Source of the DNA: CAZPAV01 sp964584755
GTDB lineage: Bacteria; Actinomycetota; Acidimicrobiia; Spongiisociales; UBA5794
NCBI GenBank assembly: GCA_964584755.1
Contig: CAZPAV010000026.1
Span: 1-39,048, forward strand
Reading direction: 5' to 3'
Length of the DNA: 39,048 nucleotides
The position numbers and the translations under genes are program-made. The number at the start of each line of letters is the position of its first letter. Within the stretch, counting starts at the first letter, position 1. A model generated the notes under the pieces. That model saw nothing but the letters and a program-made list of their open reading frames with translations, was not told the DNA's origin and made no database searches. Positions 7,387 to 15,443 of the stretch are shown here, one piece after another.

Positions 7387-8309
7387 GGATCACCGGCGTC
7401 GGCAGCCTCCCCCACACCGACGCCGCCGCCGCGGCCCGGTTCGTCCTCGCCACCACCGACGTCCCCTACCTGCCCCAGCTCCCCGCCCGGCACCCCGAGG
7501 AGGCGATGCTGCGCCAGTGGGGGGACGGCGTCTGCGGGCTCGGCGCCGTCGCCGACGGGATCGGCCTCCGCCACGGCGCACCCCCCGGACCGCGCCGGGA
7601 GGCCTTCGGCGGCGCCGCGGCGCTCCTCGAGGCAGGCCCGGCGCCACTCCTCAAGACCCAGGTGACCGGACCGGTGACCCTGGCGCTCGCCGCGCTCGCC
7701 GCCGGCCACGGCCGCGCCGGACTGTGGGCGTGTCTCCTCCCGGCCCTGACGGAGCGGGTCGCCGCCCACCTGGCGTGGATCCGGCGCCGGCGCCCGGAGG
7801 CCGGCGTCGTCGTCCTCGTCGACGAGCCGGGACTCGTCGCCTTCGCCCCCGGCGCGCCGCCGGGACCCATCGCCCCCGAGGAGGCGGCCGAGGCGCTCGG
7901 CACGTTCCTCGCCACCATCGACGCCCCCGCCGGGATCCACTGCTGCGGCGAGACCGACTGGCGGCTCGTGGCCCGCCTCCGACCCGACTGGATCTCCTGG
8001 GACCTGGAACGCCTCGGCGCCGCCTTCGCGCCCGCCGCCGACGCCCTCGCCGCCGCCACGGCCGCCGGCACCCGCTTCGTCTGGGGAGTCGTCCCCACCC
8101 GACCCGGCGTCCCCCCCGACCCGGACCTGCTCCGGGAACGGTTCGGCGCCGCGGTCGCCCGGCTCGTCGTCGCCGGCGCCCCCGCCGAGGCCCTCCTCGC
8201 CGGCTCCTGGCTCTCCCCGGCGTGCGGTCTCGCCGGACTCACCGTCGCCGGCGCCGAGCTCGTCATGGCCACGGTCGCCGGCCTCGCCGCGACGCTCCCC
8301 ACCGCATGA
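7383..8309 (+). CDS. Stand-alone MetE-like (UROD/cobalamin-independent methionine synthase) domain protein
   Basis: The protein of 308 residues has the fold signature of the C-terminal half of cobalamin-independent methionine synthase, without the N-terminal half. It starts with GVGSLPH. It keeps an H-x-C pair (H186, C188 in GIHCCGE) and a late cysteine in SPACGL (C281) that match MetE zinc ligands. The position I align to the MetE glutamate ligand appears as Asp207 in ISWDLER. M. tuberculosis has a similar protein (Rv3015c) next to ligA, so the gene is a conserved actinobacterial neighbour. It overlaps mnmA and the next gene by 4 bases each. Methyl transfer to a thiol is plausible; the true substrate is unknown. 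Confidence 0.8.
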   Translation: MRITGVGSLPHTDAAAAARFVLATTDVPYLPQLPARHPEEAMLRQWGDGVCGLGAVADGIGLRHGAPPGPRREAFGGAAALLEAGPAPLLKTQVTGPVTLALAALAAGHGRAGLWACLLPALTERVAAHLAWIRRRRPEAGVVVLVDEPGLVAFAPGAPPGPIAPEEAAEALGTFLATIDAPAGIHCCGETDWRLVARLRPDWISWDLERLGAAFAPAADALAAATAAGTRFVWGVVPTRPGVPPDPDLLRERFGAAVARLVVAGAPAEALLAGSWLSPACGLAGLTVAGAELVMATVAGLAATLPTA

Positions 8310-8764
8310 CCGTCGCCGAGCTGCCGCGGCGGCCCGGCACCTACGTCCTCGTCCTGCGCCGCGTCGAGCCGGCGCGGCTCGACGTCGGCCGCCTCGGCCG
8401 GTACGACCTGCCCGCCGGGCGCTACGCCTACGTGGGCAGCGCCCGCGGACCGGGCGGTCTGGCGGCCCGGGTGGCGCGGCACCTCCGCGGCGGCGCGGCC
8501 CGTCGCTGGCACATCGACCACCTGCGGGCCGGCGCGGAGGTGACCGGCGTGCTCCTCGGGATCGACGTCGCCGCCGAGCACCGCTGGGCCGGGCTCCTCG
8601 CCGCCGCCCCGGGAGCCCGGACCCCCGTGCCCCGCTTCGGCGCCTCCGACTGCCGTTGCGCCACCCACCTCGTCCACTTCACCCGCCGGGAGGACCTCGC
8701 CGCCGCCCTCGCCGGCCTCCCGGGCCAGCCCGGCGCGGCGCTACGGTACGTCCCCCAGCCGTGA
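8306..8764 (+). CDS. DUF123 family protein (GIY-YIG-like)
   Basis: The 152-residue product begins PRRPGTYVLVLR, then has YAYVGSARGPGGLAARVARHL and RRWHIDHLRAG, and ends with a Cys/His-containing stretch (DCRCATHLVHF). This is the DUF123 pattern, a small domain distantly related to GIY-YIG nucleases and in some archaea fused to endonuclease III. The Y-V-G-S-A segment would be the active-site strand. It lies between the MetE-like gene (4-base overlap) and ligA (10 bases). The neighbourhood suggests DNA repair, but no activity can be asserted. Confidence 0.78.
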   Translation: MTVAELPRRPGTYVLVLRRVEPARLDVGRLGRYDLPAGRYAYVGSARGPGGLAARVARHLRGGAARRWHIDHLRAGAEVTGVLLGIDVAAEHRWAGLLAAAPGARTPVPRFGASDCRCATHLVHFTRREDLAAALAGLPGQPGAALRYVPQP

Positions 8765-8774
8765 GCGAGGACCC

Positions 8775-10820
8775 ATGGTCGGCGACGCAGAGGCGAGGGA
8801 GCGCATCGAGGAGCTCCGCCGCCGCATCGAGTACCACAACCACCGCTACTACGTCCTCGACGCGCCGGAGATCTCCGACGCCGAGTACGACGCCCTCATG
8901 CGGGAGCTGGAGCGGCTCGAGGCGGCCCATCCCGAGCTCGTCACCCCCGAGTCGCCGACGCAACGGGTCGGAGCGCCGCCCGCCACCGCCTTCACCCCGG
9001 TGCGGCACCTCGAGCCCATGTTCTCCCTCGACAACGCCTTCACCTTCGCCGAGCTCGAAGCCTGGCGGGAACGAGTGGTGCGCGTCCTCGGCCGCGACCC
9101 CGACGGGTACTCCTGCGAGCCGAAGATCGACGGACTGGCCGTCTCGGTGGTGTACGAGCAGGGGCGGCTCGTCCAGGCCGCCACCCGCGGGGACGGCGTC
9201 ACCGGGGAGGACATCACCGCCAACGTCCGCACCATCCGGGCCATCCCGCTGCGACTCCGCGGCGACGCCCCCGACGTCCTCGAGGTCCGCGGCGAGATCT
9301 ACATGCCGGTCTCCGCCTTCGCCGCCCTCAACCGGGAACGGGAGACCCGCGGCGAGCAACCCTTCGTCAACCCCCGCAACGCCGCCGCCGGCTCGGTGCG
9401 GCAGAAGGACCCCGCCGTCACCGCCACCCGCCGGCTCTCCAACTGGATGTACCACCTGGGCCGGGTCGTCGGAGGACCCGCCCTCGCCGGCCAGTGGGAG
9501 GCACTCGCCTGGCTGCGGGAGCTGGGGCTGCGCGTCAACCCCGAGAACCGGCTGGTGCGGAGCATCGCCGAGATCGAGGCGTACGCCCGCCGCGTCGAAG
9601 AGGGACGCCACGGCTTCGACTACGAGATCGACGGCGTCGTCGTCAAGGTGGACGCCTTCGCCGACCAGGACGCCCTCGGCTTCACCGCCCGGGCCCCCCG
9701 CTGGGCGATCGCCTACAAACTCCCCGCCGAGGAGAAGACCACCCGCCTCCTCCGCATCGAGGTGAACGTGGGACGCACCGGCGTCGTCACCCCCTACGCC
9801 GTGCTCGAGCCGGTGTTCGTCGGCGGCGTCACCGTCACCACCGCGACGCTGCACAACGAGGCGGAGATCCACCGCAAGGACATCCGTCCCGGCGACCGGG
9901 TCGTGGTGCGCCGCGCCGGCGAGGTCATCCCCGAGGTCGTCGCCCCCGTCCTCTCCGAACGGCCCCGCGGCCGGCACCGGTGGCACATGCCGGCCCGCTG
10001 CCCCTCCTGCGGGAGCCCCATCGTCAAGGACGAGCGGGGCATCCGGGCCTACTGCACCGGCGGGTACGCCTGCCCCGGCCGGCTCCGGGAATGGCTCTTC
10101 TACTTCGCCTCCCGCACCGCCATGGACATCGACGGGCTCGGCTACAAGACCATCGACCTCCTCCTCGGCGCCGGGATCCTCGCCGACCCCGCCGACATCT
10201 TCACCCTGCGGCGCGAGGACCTCATCGACTTCCCCGGATGGGGAGAGAAGAAGGTGGCGAACCTCATGGCCGCCATCGCCGCGGCGAAGGACCGGCCCCT
10301 GTGGCGGCTCCTCGTCGCCCTCGGCATCGACCACGTCGGGCCCACCGTGGCCCGAACCGTCGCCGGCCGGTTCCCCTCCGTCGACGCCCTCCGCCACGCC
10401 GCCGAGGAGGACCTCGCCGCCATCGACGGGGTCGGACCGGAGATCGCCCGGGCCATCGTCGCCTGGTTCGCCGACGAGGAGAACCGGCGCCTCCTCGAGA
10501 AGCTCGCCGCCGCCGGGGTCCGCACCGAGGACCCGGTCGCCCCCGCGGACGCCGGCGCCTCCCTCGCCGGCGTCACCCTGGTGATCACCGGCACGCTCGA
10601 GTGCTGCACCCGGGACGAGGCGAAGGAGCTCGTCCGGGCCCGAGGCGGGAAGGTGGCCTCCTCCGTCTCCCGACGAACCACCGCCGTCGTCGCCGGGAGC
10701 AACCCCGGCGCGAAGCTGACGAAGGCCGGCGAGCTGGGCGTCCCCGTCCTCGACGAGGCCGGCTTCCTCCGGCTCCTCGAGGAGGGGCCCGGCGTCGTCG
10801 CCGCGGCAGGGGAGGGGTGA
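8775..10820 (+). CDS. ligA: NAD-dependent DNA ligase LigA
   Basis: The 681-residue protein is the normal full length. Domain order is Ia (NAD binding, HNHRYYVLD near residue 21), the adenylation domain with the AMP-accepting lysine K117 in EPKIDG, the OB fold (NVGRTGVVTPYAVLEPV), a four-cysteine zinc finger (CPSCGSP ... YCTGGYACPG), helix-hairpin-helix repeats, and a C-terminal BRCT domain (LVITGTLE...). It seals nicks in replication and repair. GCGAGG at 8765-8770 serves as ribosome binding site for the ATG at 8775. It is probably read through from the iscS operon, although TACGGT at 8742-8747 could be a local -10. Confidence 0.97.
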   Translation: MVGDAEARERIEELRRRIEYHNHRYYVLDAPEISDAEYDALMRELERLEAAHPELVTPESPTQRVGAPPATAFTPVRHLEPMFSLDNAFTFAELEAWRERVVRVLGRDPDGYSCEPKIDGLAVSVVYEQGRLVQAATRGDGVTGEDITANVRTIRAIPLRLRGDAPDVLEVRGEIYMPVSAFAALNRERETRGEQPFVNPRNAAAGSVRQKDPAVTATRRLSNWMYHLGRVVGGPALAGQWEALAWLRELGLRVNPENRLVRSIAEIEAYARRVEEGRHGFDYEIDGVVVKVDAFADQDALGFTARAPRWAIAYKLPAEEKTTRLLRIEVNVGRTGVVTPYAVLEPVFVGGVTVTTATLHNEAEIHRKDIRPGDRVVVRRAGEVIPEVVAPVLSERPRGRHRWHMPARCPSCGSPIVKDERGIRAYCTGGYACPGRLREWLFYFASRTAMDIDGLGYKTIDLLLGAGILADPADIFTLRREDLIDFPGWGEKKVANLMAAIAAAKDRPLWRLLVALGIDHVGPTVARTVAGRFPSVDALRHAAEEDLAAIDGVGPEIARAIVAWFADEENRRLLEKLAAAGVRTEDPVAPADAGASLAGVTLVITGTLECCTRDEAKELVRARGGKVASSVSRRTTAVVAGSNPGAKLTKAGELGVPVLDEAGFLRLLEEGPGVVAAAGEG

Positions 10821-10838
10821 GCCGCCCCCGCCGGCGGG

Positions 10839-11240
10839 TCACTCCACCCGGAACGACCAGCGCAGCGAACCCGGGTCGGGAAGGCCGCTCGTCGTGTCCC
10901 ACCGGGCCTCGACGACGTGCACGCCCGGGGTCCACGTCTCCAGCACCTTGCCCGGCCCCGGCGCGAAGACGTGCAGGCCTGTCCCCGGGACGTAGGTGAC
11001 CTCGTCGTCGGGGACCGGAACCCCGTCCACGACGAAGGAGGCCCGGTAGGCGGGGTCGAGCCGGAGGACGATCTTCGTCCGGCGCAGCACCAGCGCGCCG
11101 TCCGCCGGGGAGACCTCGACGACGTGGGGCGGCAGGGTCGTGGGCGTGCCGCCCGGCGTGAGGAGCACCGCGGCGACGACGACGGCGACGAACACCACCC
11201 CGAGCAGGGAGAGCACGATCCGGTACCGGGTGCGGGACAT
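10839..11240 (-). CDS. Small membrane-anchored protein with an Ig-like domain, function unknown
   Basis: The protein of 133 residues has a short basic N-terminus, one hydrophobic helix (about residues 8-27) and a C-terminal beta-rich domain (residues about 38-133). That domain begins VVEVSPADGALVLRRTKIVLRL, cut here to its pattern: V-x-x-x-S-P-x-x-G start and alternating hydrophobics. This is typical of bacterial Ig-like (Big_5/SbsA-type) domains. The C-terminal domain should lie outside the membrane. It is a lone minus-strand gene between ligA and dapC, convergent with ligA and divergent from dapC. I do not recognise a family with a known role. Confidence 0.7.
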   Translation of the reverse strand: MSRTRYRIVLSLLGVVFVAVVVAAVLLTPGGTPTTLPPHVVEVSPADGALVLRRTKIVLRLDPAYRASFVVDGVPVPDDEVTYVPGTGLHVFAPGPGKVLETWTPGVHVVEARWDTTSGLPDPGSLRWSFRVE

Positions 11241-11249
11241 GACGCGGCG

Positions 11250-11255
11250 ATGGTA
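11250..11255 (-). promoter_or_regulatory. -10 box TACCAT for the minus-strand Ig-like gene
   Basis: On the minus strand TACCAT lies 9 bases before the ATG at 11240. It shares a 50-base divergent region with the dapC promoter. Confidence 0.45.
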
Positions 11256-11278
11256 GGTCCGGGACGACCCGCAGCGGC

Positions 11279-11284
11279 TACCGT
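11279..11284 (+). promoter_or_regulatory. -10 box TACCGT for leaderless dapC
   Basis: TACCGT ends 6 bases before the dapC ATG and no ribosome binding site is present, which is the leaderless arrangement. Confidence 0.5.
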
Positions 11285-11290
11285 TCCCGC

Positions 11291-12442
11291 ATGGAGCTCA
11301 ACCCCGTCCTCGCCGAGCTGGGGACGTACGCCATCGCCACCATCCAGATGCGCGCCCGGGAGCGGCGCGACGCCGGACTGCCGGTGATCGACTTCTCCAT
11401 CGGCGACCCCCGGGAGCCCACCCCCGGCTTCATCCGGGACGCGCTCGTCGCCGCCGTCCCCGAGATCTCGCAGTACCCGACCGCCCCCGGCCTCGCCGCC
11501 TTCCGGAAGGCCGTCGCCGGGTACCTCCACCGCCGCTTCGGCGTCACCGTCGACCCCGACACCCAGATCCTCCCCACCAGCGGCTCCAAGGAGGCCATCT
11601 TCTCCACGCCGTTCGTCTTCGTCGACCGGGACGCCGGCGACGCCGTCGTCGTTCCCACCCCCGGGTACCCCATCTACGAGCGGGGCGCCCGTCTCGCCGG
11701 CGCCACGGTGCACCGGGTCGTCCTCTCGGGAGACTTCGTGCTGCGCGCCGGCGACGTCCCCGCCGAGGTGTGGGAGCGGACCCGGCTCGTGTGGACCTGC
11801 TCGCCGCACAACCCCACCGGGGCCGTCACCAGCCGCCGCGACCTCGCCGCCCTCTACGAGCGATGCCGCCGCGCCGGCGCCCTCCTCCTCTCCGACGAAT
11901 GCTACGTCGACGTCTACGACGAGGATGCCCACCCCGCCGGCCCCACCTCGAGCCTCCAGGTCGCCGGAGGGGACGCGGCGGGCCTGCTCGTGTACCTGAG
12001 CCTCTCGAAGCGGTCCGGGATGACCGGGTACCGCTCCGGAGCGATCGTCGGGGACCCCGCGGCGATCGCGGCGATGCGCACCCTGCGCTCCACCACCGGG
12101 ACGATCCCGCCCGAGTTCGTCCAGGCCGCCGCCGTCGCCGCCTGGGGCGACGACGAGCACGTCGCCCGACGGCGCGCCGTCTTCACCGCGAAACGGCGGG
12201 TGCTGCGATCCGCCTTCGCCGACCTCGGCATGGAGGTCGTCGCCTCCACCGCCGGCCTCTACCTGTGGGTGCGCGTCGGCGACGACCTCGCCGTCACCGA
12301 CCGACTCCTCGAGGCCGGGATCGTCGTCGCCCCGGGGCGGTTCTTCGGACCCGGCGGGGAGGGGTTCCTCCGCCTCGCCCTCGTCCCCACCGTCGCCGAG
12401 TGCCGCGACGCCGCCGACCTGCTGCGGCAGGTCCTGCGGTGA
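11291..12442 (+). CDS. dapC: Succinyldiaminopimelate aminotransferase (DapC-type class I/II)
   Basis: This PLP-dependent aminotransferase has 383 residues. It shows FSIGDPREPTPGFI near residue 35, the substrate-side SPHNPTG, the cofactor contact SDECYVDVYD, and the PLP lysine K240 in SLSKRSGMTGYR. The family is broad, but dapD and dapE follow directly, which argues for N-succinyl-LL-2,6-diaminopimelate transamination. The SIGDPxxPTP opening resembles the DapC group described in Proteobacteria. The end of the gene is 70 bases before dapD. Its message is probably leaderless. Confidence 0.87.
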   Translation: MELNPVLAELGTYAIATIQMRARERRDAGLPVIDFSIGDPREPTPGFIRDALVAAVPEISQYPTAPGLAAFRKAVAGYLHRRFGVTVDPDTQILPTSGSKEAIFSTPFVFVDRDAGDAVVVPTPGYPIYERGARLAGATVHRVVLSGDFVLRAGDVPAEVWERTRLVWTCSPHNPTGAVTSRRDLAALYERCRRAGALLLSDECYVDVYDEDAHPAGPTSSLQVAGGDAAGLLVYLSLSKRSGMTGYRSGAIVGDPAAIAAMRTLRSTTGTIPPEFVQAAAVAAWGDDEHVARRRAVFTAKRRVLRSAFADLGMEVVASTAGLYLWVRVGDDLAVTDRLLEAGIVVAPGRFFGPGGEGFLRLALVPTVAECRDAADLLRQVLR

Positions 12443-12476
12443 CCCGTCCCGACCCGCACCCCCCGCACCCCGGGAC

Positions 12477-12505
12477 TTGCGCAGCGACGCGCCCGCCCCT
12501 TGACT
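12477..12505 (+). promoter_or_regulatory. Possible dapD promoter
   Basis: TTGCGC (12477-12482) and TTGACT (12500-12505) are separated by 17 bases, and the second box lies 7 bases before the dapD ATG. The -10 is a poor match (TTGACT), so read-through from dapC is an alternative. Confidence 0.35.
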
Positions 12506-12512
12506 CACCGCC

Positions 12513-13322
12513 ATGACCGACGACCGCCGCCGCATCGAAGCCGCCTACCGGGACCCCACCCTCCTCGGCGACGCCGTCGACGCCGTGCACCGCACCGTCG
12601 CCGCCCTCGACCGGGGGGAGCTGCGCGTCGCCGAGCGGCGCGACGGCACCTGGGTGGTGAACGGCTGGATCAAGGAGGCGATCCTCCTCTACTTCCGGAT
12701 CACCGAGGTCCGCACCATGGGCGCCGGGCCCTTCGAGTACCACGACAAGATCCCCACCAAGACCGGCCTCGCCGCGGCGGGGATCCGGGTCGTCCCCCCC
12801 GGGGTCGTCCGCTACGGCGCCTACTGCGAGCCCGGGGTCGTCGTCATGCCCGGCTACGTGAACATCGGCGCCTACGTCGGCGCCGGCACGATGATCGACA
12901 CCTGGGCGACGGTGGGGTCGTGCGCCCAGATCGGCCGCGACGTCCACATCTCCGGCGGCGTCGGGATCGGCGGCGTCCTCGAGCCGCCCGGCGCCCGGCC
13001 CGTCATCGTCGAGGACGGGGCGTTCCTCGGGAGCCGCAGCATCGTCGTCGAAGGCGTCGTCGTGGAGGAGGGCGCGGTGCTCGGGGCGAACACGACGATC
13101 TCCGCCTCCATCCCCATCATCGACGTCACCGGCACCGAACCCGTCGAGATCCGGGGCCGGGTCCCCCGCAACGCCGTCGTCGTCCCCGGAACCCGCCCCC
13201 GCGTCTTCCCCGCCGGCACGTATCAGCTCCAGTCGCCGCTGCTCATCGGGTACCGCACCGAATCCACCGACCGCAAGACCTCCCTCAACGAGGCGCTGCG
13301 CACCTTCGAGGTGGAGGTGTGA
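12513..13322 (+). CDS. dapD: Tetrahydrodipicolinate N-succinyltransferase DapD
   Basis: The 269-residue product has an N-terminal helical part (residues 1-100, with LRVAERRDGTWVVNGWIKEAILLYFR) and a left-handed beta-helix of hexapeptide repeats. That core includes PGYVNIGAYVGAGTMIDTW, VGSCAQIG and SGGVGIGGVLEP. It transfers succinyl from succinyl-CoA to tetrahydrodipicolinate. Length and these motifs match the E. coli-type enzyme (about 274 residues) far better than the longer mycobacterial DapD. The stop overlaps the dapE GTG start, so dapD and dapE are coupled. Confidence 0.93.
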   Translation: MTDDRRRIEAAYRDPTLLGDAVDAVHRTVAALDRGELRVAERRDGTWVVNGWIKEAILLYFRITEVRTMGAGPFEYHDKIPTKTGLAAAGIRVVPPGVVRYGAYCEPGVVVMPGYVNIGAYVGAGTMIDTWATVGSCAQIGRDVHISGGVGIGGVLEPPGARPVIVEDGAFLGSRSIVVEGVVVEEGAVLGANTTISASIPIIDVTGTEPVEIRGRVPRNAVVVPGTRPRVFPAGTYQLQSPLLIGYRTESTDRKTSLNEALRTFEVEV

Positions 13323-14362
13323 ACCGGCTCGCCGCCACCCTCGTCGAGCTCGTCGACACCCCCTCGGTCACCGGGGAGGAGGCGGCGATCGCCGACCTCG
13401 TCGCGACACGCCTCGCCCCCGCCCGTCCCGTCCAACGGATCGGCAACGCCCTCGTCGTGGGACGGCGCACCGGACGGCCCCTCATCGTCCTCTACGGCCA
13501 CACCGACACCGTGCCCGAGCAGGGGAACCTCCCCGCCCGGGTCGAGGACGGCATCGTGGCCGGTCTCGGCGCCTCCGACATGAAGGCCGGCCTCGCCGTG
13601 ATGATCCACCTCCTCGAGGACGGCGACGTCGCCGCCGGCCCCTACGACGTCGCCGCGGTCTTCTACGACCGGGAGGAGGGTCCCGCCGACGAGAACGGCC
13701 TCCTGCGGGTCCTCGAGGAGGCGGCCTGGCTCGAGGAGGCCGAGTTCGCGGTGGTGCTCGAACCCACCGACCTCACCCTCGAGCTCGGCTGCAACGGGGT
13801 GATCAACGCCGACGTCGTCTTCACCGGGCGGGCCGCGCACAGCGCCCGGCCGTGGCTGGGGGAGAACGCGGTGACGAAGGCGGGGGAGTGGCTCGCCGCC
13901 ATGCACCGCCGCCGACCGGAGGCCGTCGAGATCGCCGGGCTCGTCTACCGCGAGGTGTTCTCCGTCACCCGCGCCGCGGGCGGGATCGCCAACAACGTCC
14001 TCCCCGCCCGCTTCGTCTGCAACCTCAACCACCGCTTCCCGCCCGTCTACGACCTGGAGGAGGCCGAGGCGCGGCTCCGCGCCGTGGCCGCCGCCGCCGA
14101 CGAGATCGTCGTCAAGGACCGGGCACCCGCCGGCGCCGTGCCGGCGGGAAACCCGCACCTGGCGCGGCTCGAGACCGTCGTCGGGGGCCGGAAGGCGGCC
14201 AAGCAGGGCTGGACCGACGTCGCCCGGCTCACCGCCCGCGGGATCCCGGCGGTGAACTACGGCCCCGGCGTCGTCGCCCAGGCCCACCAGGCGTCCGAGC
14301 ACGTGCCCGTCGCCAACCTCGAGGAGGCGTTCCGCTCCCTGCGGACCTTCCTCACCACCTGA
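13319..14362 (+). CDS. dapE: Succinyl-diaminopimelate desuccinylase DapE
   Basis: This M20 metallohydrolase of 347 residues has metal ligands in YGHTDTVP (H61), GASDMKAG (D87) and FYDREEGP (E119/E120), and a dimerisation domain in the middle beginning near RAAHSARPWLG. The C-terminal motifs GWTDVARL and PAVNYGPG agree closely with actinobacterial DapE. It hydrolyses N-succinyl-LL-diaminopimelate. The GTG at 13319 overlaps the dapD stop by 4 bases and gives the expected N-terminus. It converges on the YczE-like gene. Confidence 0.9.
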   Translation: MNRLAATLVELVDTPSVTGEEAAIADLVATRLAPARPVQRIGNALVVGRRTGRPLIVLYGHTDTVPEQGNLPARVEDGIVAGLGASDMKAGLAVMIHLLEDGDVAAGPYDVAAVFYDREEGPADENGLLRVLEEAAWLEEAEFAVVLEPTDLTLELGCNGVINADVVFTGRAAHSARPWLGENAVTKAGEWLAAMHRRRPEAVEIAGLVYREVFSVTRAAGGIANNVLPARFVCNLNHRFPPVYDLEEAEARLRAVAAAADEIVVKDRAPAGAVPAGNPHLARLETVVGGRKAAKQGWTDVARLTARGIPAVNYGPGVVAQAHQASEHVPVANLEEAFRSLRTFLTT

Positions 14363-14420
14363 CCGCCGCGGCGGCGTCCCGTGGCCGGGGAGGAACGCCC
14401 AGGCGGTGTGGGTCACCGTC

Positions 14421-14443
14421 GCCTCCCAGGCCGGCGAGGAGGC
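14421..14443. terminator. Possible hairpin between convergent dapE and the YczE-like gene
   Basis: GCCTCC pairs with GGAGGC across an 11-base loop. There is no T-run. A 12-base GC palindrome (14363-14374) also follows the dapE stop. This is weak support for a terminator. Confidence 0.25.
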
Positions 14444-14448
14444 CGGCG

Positions 14449-15069
14449 TCAGCCGGAGCGGGACGGCACGCGGGCCGGGGTGAGCCGGGGGAGGAAGAAA
14501 CCGACGAGGGGACCGATCCCGAAGGCGAACAGGAGCGTCCCCACCCCGACCGTTCCCCCCAGGAGCCACCCGGCGGCCAGCACGGAGGTCTCCAGGGCGA
14601 AACGCACCGGCCCGACGCCGAAACCGCGGCGGGCGAGCCCGGTCATGAGGCCGTCCCGAGGACCCGGACCGAGACCCGCCCCGATGTACAGGCCGGAGCC
14701 GACCCCGACGAGGAGCACCCCGACGAGGAGGGCGGCGACCTGCGCCGGCCGTCCCGCCAGCCGCTCGGGCAGCAGGAGCAGGGAGAGGTCGAGGACCACC
14801 CCGATGACCACGACGTTGAGGACCGTCCCCAGCCCCCACCGCTCCCGCAGCGGGATCCAGCCGCCCAGGACGGCGAACCCGGTGAGGATCCCGACCGTGC
14901 CGATCGGGATGCCGGTGTGACGCGAGATGCCCTGATGGAGAACGTCCCAGGGGGAGAGTCCCAGCCCCGCCACCACCATGAGCGCCAGACCCCACCCGAA
15001 GAGGACGAGGCCGAGGAGGAGGCGAGGCAGGCCCCGACGGAGATCGGAGCGGGACGGCAGCGGCAGCAT
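14449..15069 (-). CDS. YczE-like integral membrane protein
   Basis: The 206-residue protein has about five or six hydrophobic helices and almost no polar domain. The signature is LFGWGLALMVVAGLGLSPWDVL near residue 23, with a matching second-half repeat GSGLYIGAGLGPGPRDGL. This doubled G-x-G-P/SPWD pattern is that of YczE/YyaS-type membrane proteins of unknown function. Helices flank each repeat, suggesting internal duplication. It is a single minus-strand gene between dapE and gatC with its own leaderless-type promoter. The function is unknown. Confidence 0.8.
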   Translation of the reverse strand: MLPLPSRSDLRRGLPRLLLGLVLFGWGLALMVVAGLGLSPWDVLHQGISRHTGIPIGTVGILTGFAVLGGWIPLRERWGLGTVLNVVVIGVVLDLSLLLLPERLAGRPAQVAALLVGVLLVGVGSGLYIGAGLGPGPRDGLMTGLARRGFGVGPVRFALETSVLAAGWLLGGTVGVGTLLFAFGIGPLVGFFLPRLTPARVPSRSG

Positions 15070-15075
15070 GCCCGC

Positions 15076-15081
15076 AGGGTA
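15076..15081 (-). promoter_or_regulatory. -10 box TACCCT for the YczE-like gene
   Basis: On the minus strand TACCCT lies 6 bases before the ATG at 15069, without a ribosome binding site. A leaderless message is likely. Confidence 0.5.
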
Positions 15082-15138
15082 TCGGGGCCCGGCACCGCAG
15101 CGTCACGACGGCGGCGACCCCACGAGCGACGGGGGCGG

Positions 15139-15144
15139 TACCAT
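15139..15144 (+). promoter_or_regulatory. -10 box TACCAT for the gatCAB operon
   Basis: TACCAT lies 8 bases before the gatC ATG, with no Shine-Dalgarno. It is divergent from the YczE-like gene promoter. Confidence 0.48.
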
Positions 15145-15152
15145 CCTCGGTC

Positions 15153-15443
15153 ATGCCCGTCGACATCGATATCGCTCGCGTGGCCCGCCTCGCCCGGATC
15201 GCCCTCGACGAGGAGGAGCTCGCCCGCTACGGCGCCCAGCTCGTCCAGATCCTCGAGCACGCCGAACGGGTCCAGGCTCTCCCCACCGCGGACGTCCCCC
15301 CCACCTCCCACCCCCTGCCGATGGTCAACGCCTTCCGCCCCGACGAGGTCCGCCCCTCCCTCGACCGGGACGAGATCCTCGCCCAGGCGCCCGACGCCGC
15401 AGACGGGTACTTCCGCGTCCCCCGCATCCTCGAGGAGCCATGA
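15153..15443 (+). CDS. gatC: Asp-tRNA(Asn)/Glu-tRNA(Gln) amidotransferase subunit C
   Basis: This 96-residue protein matches GatC throughout. It starts with the VARLARIALDEEELARY helix, has a QILEHAERVQALPTADVPPT linker (pattern L-x-x-x-x-T-x-x-V-x-P-T), and ends with the conserved GYFRVPRIL. GatC wraps around GatA and GatB and stabilises the complex. The stop overlaps the gatA ATG, so the three subunit genes form one coupled unit. Confidence 0.95.
   Translation: MPVDIDIARVARLARIALDEEELARYGAQLVQILEHAERVQALPTADVPPTSHPLPMVNAFRPDEVRPSLDRDEILAQAPDAADGYFRVPRILEEP

Noticed and set aside
7383..8309. A true cobalamin-independent methionine synthase (metE)
   Set aside because: At 308 residues it is less than half the size of MetE and lacks the N-terminal half.
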